From Streptomyces sp. NBC_01304 (lineage in GTDB: Bacteria > Actinomycetota > Actinomycetes > Streptomycetales > Streptomycetaceae): DNA of 64,000 nt. Under the pieces are notes generated by a model that saw only the letters and a program-made list of their open reading frames with translations, was not told the DNA's origin and did no database searches. The translations under genes were made by a program, and so were the position numbers. This document shows positions 16,488 to 24,180 of this stretch, in pieces (within the stretch, counting starts at the first letter, position 1; the number at the start of each line of letters is the position of its first letter). The stretch lies in the NCBI RefSeq assembly GCF_035975855.1, contig NZ_CP109055.1, forward strand, positions 8,494,001-8,558,000, read 5' to 3'.

Positions 16488-17564
16488 ATGTCCGGATCCA
16501 CGCGGGCCCTGCATCTGGCGGTCGCCCTGGACGGTGCGGGCGTCCCTGAGGCCGAGCACTTCGTCGGCCTCGCCCGCCTCGCCGAAACCGCCTCGCTCGA
16601 CCTCGTGACGCTCGGCGACTCCTTCGGGCGCCCCGGCCTCGACGCCGTGTCCGTGCTGGCCCGGGTCGCCCCCGCCACCACCCGGATCGGCCTGGTGCCG
16701 ACGGTGACGACGACCCACACCGAGCCGTTCCACGTCCAGGCGGCCCTCGCCACCCTGGACTGGGTCAGCCGGGGCCGGGCCGGCTGGCGCGTCGAGGTGT
16801 CCACGAGCGCCGCCGACGCCCGGCTCTTCGGACGCCGCGAGCCCGCGCTGCCCACCGAGGCCTGGCACGAGGCGGGTGAAGTCGCCGACGCGGCCGCGCT
16901 GTTGTGGGACAGCTGGGAGGACGACGCGGAGATCAGGGACGAGGCGACCGGTCGCTTCATCGACCGGGACAAGCTCCACTACGCCGACTTCCGAGGCCGT
17001 ACGTTCTCGGTGCGCGGCCCGTCCATCGTGCCCCGGCCCCCGCAGGGCCACCCGGTGATCGTGGTCGATGCCACCGAGCCGTACGCCCGGGAGGTCGCGG
17101 CCCGCCACGCGGATGTCGCCCTCGTCCGCGCCGCCACCCCCGAACAGGCCGGGGCGGCCCGTACCGAGTTGCGCCGCAAGGCGGCCGAGCACGGCCGGTC
17201 GCCGGACGCACTGCGGGTACTCGCCGCGCTCGTCGTCGACCTCGGCGGCGGTGAGCACTCCGCCGACGCGGGCCACGGCGGGGGCGGACCGCGGCCCACG
17301 GCGGACGGGCCCGTCTACCGGGGCGGCCCCGTCGACCTCGCGGACCTCGTCGCGCACTGGCACCGGGCCGAGGCGGCCGACGGCTTCCACTTCACACCGG
17401 CCCAACCGGCCCGGGACCTGGAGCGCCTGGCCAACGGGACCGTGCCGTTGCTGCAGCACCGCGGACAGTTCCGGACCTTCTATCCGGGCAGCACCCTGCG
17501 CGAGCACCTGGGACTTGCCCGGCCCGCCAATCGATTCGAGCTCGCCGGGGGGACCAGCGCATGA
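16488..17564 (+). CDS. LLM-class flavin-dependent monooxygenase (short paralogue)
   Basis: 358-residue member of the bacterial-luciferase-like (LLM) family, which uses FMNH2 from a separate reductase and O2. Features are the barrel strands LVTLGDSFGRPGLDAVSVLARVAP and TTRIGLVPTVTTTHTEPFH, and the C-terminal VPLLQHRGQFRTFYPGSTLR. That last element is nearly repeated in the next gene (VPLLQERGAYRTQYTGSTLR), so the two are paralogues, this one about 80 residues shorter. The ATG at 16488 is preferred to the GTG at 16479, because GGTGAG sits just before it. It resembles B. subtilis YtmO (CmoO) in family and setting, which would make it a C-S bond-breaking or sulfur-oxidising enzyme; this is inference. 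Confidence 0.85.
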   Translation: MSGSTRALHLAVALDGAGVPEAEHFVGLARLAETASLDLVTLGDSFGRPGLDAVSVLARVAPATTRIGLVPTVTTTHTEPFHVQAALATLDWVSRGRAGWRVEVSTSAADARLFGRREPALPTEAWHEAGEVADAAALLWDSWEDDAEIRDEATGRFIDRDKLHYADFRGRTFSVRGPSIVPRPPQGHPVIVVDATEPYAREVAARHADVALVRAATPEQAGAARTELRRKAAEHGRSPDALRVLAALVVDLGGGEHSADAGHGGGGPRPTADGPVYRGGPVDLADLVAHWHRAEAADGFHFTPAQPARDLERLANGTVPLLQHRGQFRTFYPGSTLREHLGLARPANRFELAGGTSA

Positions 17565-18880
17565 CCGCGGCAAGGAAACAGATCCATCTCGCCGCCCACT
17601 TCCCGGGCGTCAACAACACCACCGTCTGGGCCGATCCCCGCTCGAAGTCGCAGATCGACTTCTCCTCCTTCGAGCACCTCGCCCGGACCGCCGAACGCGG
17701 CCTCTTCGACTTCTTCTTCCTCGCCGAAGGGCTCCGGCTGCGCGAACACAAGGGCCGCATCCACGACCTCGACGTCGTCGGGCGCCCCGACGCGCTCACC
17801 GTGCTCGGCGCGCTGGCCGGTGTCACCGAGCACCTGGGCCTCGCCGGGACGGTCAACGCCACCTTCAACGAACCCTTCGAACTCGCCCGCAAACTGGCCT
17901 CGTTGGACCACCTCAGCGCGGGCCGCGCCGCCTGGAACGTGGTCACCTCCTCCGACGCGTTCACCGGGGAGAACTTCCGGCGCGGCGGCTATCTGGACCG
18001 GGCCGACCGGTACACGCGGGCCGCCGAGTTCCTGGCCACGGCCCGCGAGCTGTGGGACTCCTGGACGCCGGAGGGCACGCCCGGACCCTTCGCCCACCAG
18101 GGCCAACACTTCGACATCGAGGGCGAGTTCACCGTTCCGCGCTCCCCGCAGGGCCACCCCGTGGTGATCCAGGCCGGGGACTCCGGCGAGGGTCGCGAGT
18201 TCGCCGCGTCCGCCGCCGATGTGGTCTTCACCCGGCACGGCACGATCGAGGCCGGGCGGGCCTTCTACGCCGATGTGAAGGGGCGGCTCGCCAAGTACGG
18301 GCGTACGGAGGACGACCTCAAGATCATGCCGGGGGTCACCTTCGTGCTCGGCGACAGCGCGGCCGAGGCCCAGGAGAAGGCCGCCGAGATCCGCCGCCAG
18401 CAGGTCTCGCCGCAGAACGCGATCCTCGCCCTGGAGCTGATCTGGGGCCGCGACCTGTCCGCGTACGACCCCGACGGGCCGCTCCCGGAGATCGACCCGG
18501 ATCCCGGATCGGAGCTGGTGCAGGGCCGGGTGCGGATCGCGGATCCCTTCGCGGTCGCCGAGAAGTGGCGGGCCCTGTCGCAGGAGAAGGGGCTGTCCAT
18601 CCGGCAGACCGTCATCGAGACGACCGGCCGCCAGTCCTTCATCGGCACCCCGGACGCGGTCGCCGCCGAGCTCGACGAGTTCGTGCGGACCGACGCGGCG
18701 GACGGCTTCATCCTCGTGCCCCATCTGACCCCGGGCGGGCTCGACGAGTTCGTCGACCGGGTCGTGCCGCTCCTTCAGGAACGCGGCGCGTACCGCACGC
18801 AGTACACGGGCAGCACCCTGCGCTCCCACCTCGGGCTCCGCGAGCCGGAACGGACCGGAACAGAAAGGCCGACCCCATGA
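17561..18880 (+). CDS. LLM-class flavin-dependent monooxygenase, NtaA/SnaA/YtnJ type
   Basis: 439-residue FMNH2-dependent monooxygenase, full length for the NtaA/SnaA/DszA/YtnJ branch. Diagnostic segments are the N-terminal HFPGVNNTTVWADPRS, then FDFFFLAEGLRLREHKGR, the family segment AGRAAWNVVTSSD, and NFRRGGYLDRADRYTRAAEF. It overlaps the preceding gene by ATGA and the following DUF1684 gene in the same way. In B. subtilis the relatives YtnJ and YxeK act in sulfur salvage from S-alkyl cysteines, and the accompanying cystine-type transporter here supports a similar role. No acetyltransferase or deacetylase, which those pathways use, is encoded in this island. Substrate therefore open. Confidence 0.88.
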   Translation: MTAARKQIHLAAHFPGVNNTTVWADPRSKSQIDFSSFEHLARTAERGLFDFFFLAEGLRLREHKGRIHDLDVVGRPDALTVLGALAGVTEHLGLAGTVNATFNEPFELARKLASLDHLSAGRAAWNVVTSSDAFTGENFRRGGYLDRADRYTRAAEFLATARELWDSWTPEGTPGPFAHQGQHFDIEGEFTVPRSPQGHPVVIQAGDSGEGREFAASAADVVFTRHGTIEAGRAFYADVKGRLAKYGRTEDDLKIMPGVTFVLGDSAAEAQEKAAEIRRQQVSPQNAILALELIWGRDLSAYDPDGPLPEIDPDPGSELVQGRVRIADPFAVAEKWRALSQEKGLSIRQTVIETTGRQSFIGTPDAVAAELDEFVRTDAADGFILVPHLTPGGLDEFVDRVVPLLQERGAYRTQYTGSTLRSHLGLREPERTGTERPTP

Positions 18881-19674
18881 CCGACGACCAGGCAGCCGCC
18901 GCCCAGGAGTGGAAGCGCTGGCACGAGCAGCGCAATGAGAGCGTCTCCGGGCCTTACGGACTGCTCTCACTTACCGGGACCATTTGGCTCTCGGACCATC
19001 CGGAAGGCAAACTTCCGGCCATTCCCGGGAGTTGGGCCGAAGACGGCGACGAAGTCGTGCTCACCGCGACCGCCGAGGACGGCCTCACCCTGGACGGCAA
19101 GCCCTTCACCGGCGAGGTCCTCCTCACCGAGGACTCCGGGCCGGCCACCGACTCCCGGCTCGCGCACGGCGAGCGGCGCCTGGTGGTGCTGCGGCGCGAA
19201 GGGCTCTGGGCGGTACGCGACTTCGACCCGGCGGCGCCGGACCGGGCGGCCTTCCGGGGCATCGAGGCCACGCCGTACGACCCGGCCTTCGTGGTGCCGG
19301 GACAGTTCACCGCGTACGACGAAAGCCGTGTCGTGAAGGTCGGGAACGCGGACGGGCGCGAGCGCGGGCTCGGGCTCGGCGGGGAGCTCGCCTTCACGTT
19401 CGGCGGGGCCCGGCGGACCCTGCAGGTCACCGTCGAGGCCGACGGTGCGCTGTGGGCCGTCTTCGCCGACGCGACCAGCGGGAACGGCAGTTACCGCTTC
19501 CGCTTCCTGCGGCCCGGGGTGCCCGATGCCGAGGGCCGGGTGACCGTCGATCTCAACCGGGCGCTGCTGCCGCCCTGCGCCTTCGCCGACCACTTCCTCT
19601 GCCCTTTCCCGCCACCCGGAAATACCCTCGCGGTCGCCGTCGAGGCGGGTGAGCGGAACCGGCGGGGCCGCTAG
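18877..19674 (+). CDS. DUF1684 family protein, last gene of the sulfur island
   Basis: 265-residue protein of the DUF1684 family, predicted soluble with no signal peptide. Recognisable blocks are the N-terminal WKRWHEQRNESVSGPYGLLS, the DGLTLDGKPFTGEVLL strand region, and the C-terminal ADHFLCPFPPPGNTLAVAVEAG near the end. The C-terminal block, rich in Pro, Phe, Asn and Leu, is the strongest family mark. The function is unknown. Its ATGA overlap with the monooxygenase gene says it is made together with it. A role in handling the oxidation product (sulfite, aldehyde or cysteine derivative) is plausible but unsupported. A strong terminator follows. Confidence 0.82.
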   Translation: MTDDQAAAAQEWKRWHEQRNESVSGPYGLLSLTGTIWLSDHPEGKLPAIPGSWAEDGDEVVLTATAEDGLTLDGKPFTGEVLLTEDSGPATDSRLAHGERRLVVLRREGLWAVRDFDPAAPDRAAFRGIEATPYDPAFVVPGQFTAYDESRVVKVGNADGRERGLGLGGELAFTFGGARRTLQVTVEADGALWAVFADATSGNGSYRFRFLRPGVPDAEGRVTVDLNRALLPPCAFADHFLCPFPPPGNTLAVAVEAGERNRRGR

Positions 19675-19696
19675 TACGTCACACCCGTGCCGAACA

Positions 19697-19740
19697 GCCC
19701 CGGCGGCGTACGCACATATCGCGTACGGAGCCGCCGGGGC
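19697..19740 (+). terminator. Intrinsic terminator of the sulfur-island operon
   Basis: GCCCCGGCGGC-GTACGC pairs with GCGTAC-GGA-GCCGCCGGGGC around the loop ACATAT. The stem is about 17 base pairs with a small bulge and starts 22 bases after the DUF1684 stop. No clear T-run, as is common in Streptomyces. Confidence 0.8.
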
Positions 19741-19845
19741 ATCGCGGCGTGCACGTGCAGATGGCCGATAGGCGCTCTTGTGCCCTCCCTGTGAGCCCCG
19801 AATACTCCCGAGAAGCGCTTGTCAGGGGCACAACGTATCCGGAAT

Positions 19846-19882
19846 CCGGACGTTCCCTTTGGGGCCCGGACGTTTCCTTTGG
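19846..19882 (+). promoter_or_regulatory. Pair of 17-bp direct repeats upstream of the streptogrisin B-like gene
   Basis: CCGGACGTTCCCTTTGG (19846-19862) and CCGGACGTTTCCTTTGG (19866-19882) differ at one base and start 20 bases apart, about two helical turns. They end 62 bases before the GTG start. The spacing suggests a dimeric activator or repressor site; no binder is known to me. Confidence 0.55.
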
Positions 19883-19944
19883 CTGCGCCTCACGGGCCCA
19901 CCCCACCCAGCGGGCCCCCTGATTCCCCTCGGGAGGAACCACAA

Positions 19945-20847
19945 GTGAGGAACAAGCGCACTACCCCCCGCAGTGGCTTTGCGAGACGAACCCGAATCGG
20001 CGCCGTGACGACCGGCCTTGTGGCCGTCGCCGCACTGGCCGTACCCATGGCACAGGCGGGTGAAGCCCACACTTTCAGTGCGTCCCAGCTCACGCAGGCG
20101 AGCGATGCCCTGCTCAAGGCCGATGTGGCGGGCACCGCCTGGAACATCGACAGCAAGACCAACCGCCTGGTCGTGACGGCCGACTCGACCGTCTCCCAGG
20201 CCGAGCTGAACAAGATCAAGCGCACGGCCGGCGCCAACGCGGGTGCCCTCAAGGTCGAGCGCACCGCCGGCAAGTTCAGCAAGCTGATATCCGGTGGCGA
20301 CGCGATCTACGCCACCAGCTGGCGTTGCTCGGCGGGCTTCAACGTCCGTAACAGCGCGGGTACGTACTTCTTCGTCACCGCAGGGCATTGCACCGAGGGC
20401 AATCCGCCCTGGTACACCAACTCCGGGCGCACCACCAGCATCGGTCCCACGGCCGGGTCCAGCTTCCCGGGCAACGACTACGGCATTGTGCGCTACGCCA
20501 ACACGTCCCTGGCGCACCCCGGTACGGTCGGCAGCCAGGACATCACCAGTGCGGCCAATGCCACGGTGGGCATGTCCGTCACGCGTCGTGGTTCCACCAC
20601 CGGGACGCACGGTGGGTCCGTGACCGGGCTCAACGCGACGGTCAACTATGGCGGCGGGGATGTCGTCTACGGGATGATCCGGACCAATGTGTGTGCCGAG
20701 CCCGGGGACTCGGGTGGTCCGCTCTACTCCGGTTCTCGGGCCATTGGTCTGACGTCCGGTGGTAGTGGGAACTGCTCCTCCGGCGGTACGACGTTCTTCC
20801 AGCCGGTGACCGAGGCTTTGAGCGCGTACGGGGTCAGTGTGTACTGA
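19945..20847 (+). CDS. sprB: Streptogrisin B-like secreted serine protease precursor
   Basis: 300-residue chymotrypsin-fold (S1) protease precursor. A signal peptide ends near residue 38-40. An alpha-lytic-type propeptide (about 43-114) follows, then the mature enzyme from ISGGDAIY at 115 (186 residues). The catalytic triad is His148 (TAGHC), Asp178 (NDYGIV) and Ser256 (GDSGGP). From memory, the mature part is very close to S. griseus protease B, including [12 protein letters not shown] and the ending [10 protein letters not shown]. Disulfide cysteines sit at RCS/GHC and NVC/GNC. The GTG at 19945 has GGGAGGA 9 bases upstream; the upstream frame is not protein-like. The propeptide acts as a folding chaperone and is removed outside the cell. 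Direct repeats lie in its promoter region. Confidence 0.95.
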   Translation: MRNKRTTPRSGFARRTRIGAVTTGLVAVAALAVPMAQAGEAHTFSASQLTQASDALLKADVAGTAWNIDSKTNRLVVTADSTVSQAELNKIKRTAGANAGALKVERTAGKFSKLISGGDAIYATSWRCSAGFNVRNSAGTYFFVTAGHCTEGNPPWYTNSGRTTSIGPTAGSSFPGNDYGIVRYANTSLAHPGTVGSQDITSAANATVGMSVTRRGSTTGTHGGSVTGLNATVNYGGGDVVYGMIRTNVCAEPGDSGGPLYSGSRAIGLTSGGSGNCSSGGTTFFQPVTEALSAYGVSVY

Positions 20848-20917
20848 GCTTTCGCTCAGGCTCGGCTCTCGTTCGGTCTTGCAGCCAGCAGTTGATGGGC
20901 CCCCGCCCGGGGTTTGG

Positions 20918-21044
20918 GTGGGGGCTCGCCTTCTTTCTTCTCCCCGCCCCGCCCCTTCCCGAAAGTCCTGCGGACGGCCTGGGGCTTCGCCCCTAGAACC
21001 CCGGATCGGCCTTCGGCCTCTGTCCTCAAACGCCGGACGGGCTG
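20918..21044 (+). repeat. Dispersed intergenic element, copy 1
   Basis: Opens with a G-rich/C-rich hairpin arm pair (GGGTGGGGG ... CCCCGCCC), then CCCCGCCCCTTCCCG. A variable middle follows with small hairpins (GGGGCTTCGCCCC, GGCCTTCGGCC). It closes with a 24-base tail at 21021-21044 (CTCAAACGCCGGACGGGCTG and four bases before it). The tail is identical in copies at 26905 and 47561. It lies downstream of the sprB-like gene and could act as its terminator. Confidence 0.8.
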
Positions 21045-21400
21045 GGTGGGTGGGACGGATGGGCTGGGTGGATGGGGTGGACCGGTCGGGTGGGTGGGGG
21101 TGGACCGGCTGGGTGGCCGGGTGGGTGAGACGGGCCGGTCGGGTGGGTGAGGTGCTGATGGGGAGCTGGGTGGGAAGGGCGCTGACGGGGTGGGTCGGCT
21201 GGGTGGAAGAGGTGCTGGCGGGGTGGCTGGGTGGGAAGGGCGCTGACGGGTTGGGTGGGTCGGCTGGGTGGGAGAGGTGCTGGCGGGGTCGGTGGGAGAG
21301 GTGCTCACGGGATGGGGTGGTTCGGCCGGTTGAGTGGGTGTGGGCCGGGTCGGTGGACGGGGGCGGGATGGCGGTCGGCCGGTGGTTTGAAGAGATGTCT
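21045..21400 (+). repeat. G-rich GGGTGG-type low-complexity tract with a 61-bp tandem duplication
   Basis: About 350 bases dominated by GGGT and GGGA runs on the plus strand, directly after dispersed repeat copy 1 and before the SPFH gene. Two imperfect copies of about 61-65 bp begin at 21165 and 21226 with GCTGGGTGGGAAGGGCGCTG. The many GGG/GGGG runs separated by one to seven bases have strong G-quadruplex potential. Long open frames on both strands through it encode only Thr/Pro- or Gly/Trp-rich repeats and are not regarded as genes. Confidence 0.75.
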
Positions 21401-21484
21401 GACGGGATGAAGTTGGGCACTCCCCTTAAGTGGGGCGCGGGAGTTACCTTCGAGTGATACGTCCAATTCGGACCCTGGGGGGCC

Positions 21485-22456
21485 GTGATGGTCGAGGAGC
21501 TGGTGGCGGCGGGAGTGTCGGTGGCGTCCGCCGGAGTGGTTTATGTGATGGCGGCGGCGCGGGTCGTCAAACAGTACGAGCGGGGTGTGGTGTTCCGGCT
21601 CGGGCGGCTGCAGAAGGAGACGCGCGGGCCGGGGTTCACCATGGTCCTTCCCTTTGTGGACCGGCTGCGCAAGGTCAATCTGCAGATCGTGACCATGCCG
21701 GTCCCCGCGCAGGACGGCATCACCAGGGACAACGTGACGGTCCGGGTCGACGCTGTCATCTACTTCAAGGTGGTCGAGGCCGACAAGGCGGTCGTGAACG
21801 TCGAGGACTATCGCTTCGCGGTCTCGCAGATGGCGCAGACCTCGCTGCGGTCGATCATCGGCAAGAGCGATCTGGACGATCTGCTGTCGAACCGGGAAAA
21901 GCTCAACCAAGGGCTTGAGTTGATGATCGACAGCCCGGCCGTGGGGTGGGGCGTGCAGATCGACCGGGTGGAGATCAAGGACGTGTCGCTGCCGGAGACG
22001 ATGAAGCGGTCGATGGCGCGGCAGGCCGAGGCCGACCGGGAGCGGCGGGCCCGGGTCATCAACGCGGACGCGGAGCTGCAGGCCTCGAAGAAGCTGGCCG
22101 AGGCGGCGCATGTGATGTCGGACGAGCCGGCCGCCCTCCAACTGCGGCTGCTGCAGACCGTGGTGGCGGTCGCCGCCGAGAAGAACTCCACTCTGGTGCT
22201 GCCGTTCCCGGTGGAGCTGCTGCGGTTCCTGGAGCGGGCGCAGCAGAACCTTCCGGGGCAGCAGGGGCAGCAGGGGCAGCAAGGACAGCAAGGACGGCAA
22301 GGACGGCAAGGACAGCAGGGGCAGCAAGGCCGGTCCCAGCCGGGTCCGGCTCCGGCGGTTCAGGATCAGCAGTCGCCGGCCGTCGAGGCGCTTTCGGAAT
22401 CCGGCGTCGTCGGGTCGGATTCCGGCGCCCCGCCGAAGGATTCAGGACAGGACTAG
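21485..22456 (+). CDS. SPFH/slipin-family membrane protein with a QQG-repeat tail
   Basis: 323-residue stomatin/prohibitin-type (SPFH) protein. One N-terminal membrane segment (about 6-28) is followed by the SPFH domain: VVKQYERGVVFRLGRL, GPGFTMVLPFVDRL, VTMPVPAQDGITRDNVTV. The typical helical stretch MARQAEADRERRARVI then drives oligomerisation. Such proteins scaffold membrane microdomains and often control proteases or secretion. The C-terminus holds QQG/RQG tripeptide repeats and a Pro/Ser-rich end. Starts are GTG 21485 or ATG 21488, both behind GGGGGG. The gene lies between two secreted protease genes, so a link to export is possible but only positional. No NfeD partner is adjacent. Confidence 0.9.
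   Translation: MMVEELVAAGVSVASAGVVYVMAAARVVKQYERGVVFRLGRLQKETRGPGFTMVLPFVDRLRKVNLQIVTMPVPAQDGITRDNVTVRVDAVIYFKVVEADKAVVNVEDYRFAVSQMAQTSLRSIIGKSDLDDLLSNREKLNQGLELMIDSPAVGWGVQIDRVEIKDVSLPETMKRSMARQAEADRERRARVINADAELQASKKLAEAAHVMSDEPAALQLRLLQTVVAVAAEKNSTLVLPFPVELLRFLERAQQNLPGQQGQQGQQGQQGRQGRQGQQGQQGRSQPGPAPAVQDQQSPAVEALSESGVVGSDSGAPPKDSGQD
22254..22330 (+). repeat. In-frame 9-bp tandem repeat encoding QQG/RQG
   Basis: About eight units of CAGCAGGGG or close variants (CAGCAAGGA, CGGCAAGGA) inside the SPFH gene. They give Gln-Gln-Gly/Arg-Gln-Gly tripeptides. The 9-bp period keeps the frame, so unit number can vary between strains. Confidence 0.85.
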
Positions 22457-22476
22457 TCCTTACCGCCTGCCGACGA

Positions 22477-22503
22477 CCGCTCGCGCGCGGTGTGTGCGAG
22501 CGG
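22477..22503 (+). terminator. Possible terminator after the SPFH gene
   Basis: CCGCTCGC and GCGAGCGG form an 8-bp stem around an 11-base loop, about 20 bases past the SPFH stop. A 10-base palindrome (GGACTAGTCC) overlaps the stop codon itself. Assigned by position; moderate strength only. Confidence 0.4.
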
Positions 22504-22652
22504 GAACGCGGGAGCGTGACCGGCGCGTGCGGCAGGGGTGAACGTGCCGAGGGCGCGGGGTGTTTGTCGCGTGCGCGTCCTGAAGTCGACCTTGTGTGCT
22601 GCCGGTCGGGATGGGAATAGTGGCTCCCATCCATTTGGCATGGACGCGGCGT

Positions 22653-22693
22653 GAGGGTGCGGATCCCTCAGGTCGAGGGGTGCGAATCCCTCG
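22653..22693 (+). promoter_or_regulatory. Two tandem related hairpins in the streptogrisin D-like leader
   Basis: GAGGGTGCGGATCCCTC (22653-22669) and CGAGGGGTGCGAATCCCTCG (22674-22693) are two similar short stem-loops 4 bases apart, about 105-145 bases before the TTG start. The repeated GAGGG-TGCG-AT-CCCTC plan suggests a duplicated operator or RNA element. Function unknown. Confidence 0.45.
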
Positions 22694-22798
22694 ATTCCCC
22701 CCAACTGCAGCCTGAAATCGCCGCCTTTGTGCCGGTACGCCTTCAGGGCCCGGTGACCCCCACGGATCCGGGTCCGACCCCCCACAGGAGGACGTGAC

Positions 22799-23884
22799 TT
22801 GAAGCACCGACGCATACCGAAGCGGCGTGCGGCCCTGGCAGGTGCGGGCGTCATCGCGCTCGTCGCCGCGGGCATCACCTTGCAGACCGCGAACGCGAGC
22901 GAGGACACCCCGCTCCCCGAGCTGAAGACCCTGTCGGTCGGCGCGGCCGGAAAGCTCGCCGACAGCCTCGGCAAGGACCTGGGCGCCGACGCCGCGGGTA
23001 CGTACTACGACGCCAAGGGCAAGACCTTGGTCGTGAACGTTCTGGACCAGGCCGCGGCCGACGCCGTCGCGCAGGCCGGCGGCAAGGCCAGAATCGTCGA
23101 GAACTCCCTGGCCGAGCTGAAGACCGCGCGCACCGGTCTGCTGAAGAAGGCGAGCACCAAGGGCACCTCCTGGGTGGTCGACCCCAAGACCAACAAGGTC
23201 GTCGTCACCGCCGACCGCACGGTCAAGGGCGCGAAGCTCGCCAAGCTCACCAAGGCCGTGGAAGCGCTCGGCTCCAAGGCGGAGCTGAAGCAGTCCAAGG
23301 GCGAGTTCAAGCGCTTCATCGCGGGCGGCGACGCCATCTGGGGCGGCGGCGGCCGCTGCTCGCTCGGCTTCAACGTCACGGTGGGCGGCGAGCCGCACTT
23401 CCTGACCGCGGGCCACTGCACCGAGGCGATCCAGAGCTGGTCCGAGGAGCAGGGCGGCCCGGTGATCGGTGAGAACGCCGGCTCCAGCTTCCCCGACAAC
23501 GACTACGGCATCGTCAAGTACACCGGCGACACCGCGCACCCGAGCGAGGTCGACCTCTACAACGGCTCGACCCAGGCCATCACGCAGGCCGGCGACGCCA
23601 CGGTCGGGCAGCAGGTGCAGCGCAGCGGCTCCACCACGCAGGTGCACGACGGTGAGGTCACCGCCCTTGACGCCACGGTCGACTACGGCAACGGCGACAT
23701 CGTCAACGGCCTCATCCAGACCACGGTCTGCGCCGAGCCCGGCGACAGCGGCGGCTCGCTCTTCGCGGGCGACACCGCGCTCGGCCTGACCTCGGGCGGC
23801 AGCGGCGACTGCTCGGGCGGCGGGGAGACCTTCTTCCAGCCGGTGCCGGAAGCGCTGTCCGCTTTTGGCGCGGAGATCGGCTGA
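22799..23884 (+). CDS. sprD: Streptogrisin D-like secreted serine protease precursor
   Basis: 361-residue S1 protease precursor. A basic signal peptide (KHRRIPKRR then a hydrophobic core) ends near residue 34. A long propeptide reaches about residue 173 and contains the alpha-lytic-type domain. The mature enzyme begins at IAGGDAIW (174-361, 188 residues, the length I recall for streptogrisin D). The triad is His206 (TAGHC), Asp235 (NDYGIV) and Ser317 (GDSGGS). Family segments VHDGEVTALDATVDYGNGD and [13 protein letters not shown] match the D type. The TTG start is supported by AGGAGG 7 bases upstream. It shares the fold with the sprB-like gene 2 kb away, with the SPFH gene between. A perfect terminator follows. 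Confidence 0.94.
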   Translation: MKHRRIPKRRAALAGAGVIALVAAGITLQTANASEDTPLPELKTLSVGAAGKLADSLGKDLGADAAGTYYDAKGKTLVVNVLDQAAADAVAQAGGKARIVENSLAELKTARTGLLKKASTKGTSWVVDPKTNKVVVTADRTVKGAKLAKLTKAVEALGSKAELKQSKGEFKRFIAGGDAIWGGGGRCSLGFNVTVGGEPHFLTAGHCTEAIQSWSEEQGGPVIGENAGSSFPDNDYGIVKYTGDTAHPSEVDLYNGSTQAITQAGDATVGQQVQRSGSTTQVHDGEVTALDATVDYGNGDIVNGLIQTTVCAEPGDSGGSLFAGDTALGLTSGGSGDCSGGGETFFQPVPEALSAFGAEIG

Positions 23885-23895
23885 TCCCTTCTTTA

Positions 23896-23937
23896 CAGCT
23901 GGGCCCCGCCACCCCTCCGGGTGGCGGGGCCCAGCTG
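23896..23937 (+). terminator. Strong intrinsic terminator after the streptogrisin D-like gene
   Basis: Perfect 19-bp stem (CAGCTGGGCCCCGCCACCC and its complement) with a 4-base CTCC loop, followed by CTTTT. It insulates adhE from the protease gene. Confidence 0.95.
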
Positions 23938-23970
23938 CTTTTCCCGGTCTTATGGTCAATTTCGGAAATT

Positions 23971-23990
23971 CTTGTGAAAGTTTTCACAAG
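23971..23990 (+). promoter_or_regulatory. Rex (redox repressor) operator upstream of adhE
   Basis: A perfect palindrome, CTTGTGAAA-GT-TTTCACAAG. It contains TTGTGAA-N4-TTCACAA, the established recognition sequence of the NADH/NAD-sensing repressor Rex in actinobacteria and firmicutes. It lies about 190 bases before the adhE start and after the terminator of the previous gene, so adhE is its natural target. Rex leaves DNA when NADH rises, which would induce adhE under oxygen limitation. The match is seen directly; regulation is inference. Confidence 0.85.
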
Positions 23991-24180
23991 CGCGCATGGG
24001 TCTTTGGTCCCAATGAATAGGTGCAGGTCAGATGGGGTTAAACCTGGTCGGTGATTTCTCCACATGGCCTTTCGGCCCGCACCTTTAGGGCTTTTTCGGC
24101 CGTCCCGGCGGAGCGAAAAGGTGTGCAATTAAGTCATCGCAGAAAGCACACCCGAAGGTCGCAGCGAAGGAGAACCTGCC

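Noticed and set aside
19822..21420. Very long open frame on the minus strand across the sprB-like gene and the G-rich tract
   Set aside because: Its translation is Pro/Thr/Arg-rich with no family pattern. It is antisense to a certain protease gene and open only because of the base composition.
22674..22693. tRNA fragment (sequence resembles a T-arm: GGGGTGCGAATCCC)
   Set aside because: TTCGA is not intact, no acceptor, anticodon or D-arm is nearby, and the similarity is explained by a simple hairpin.
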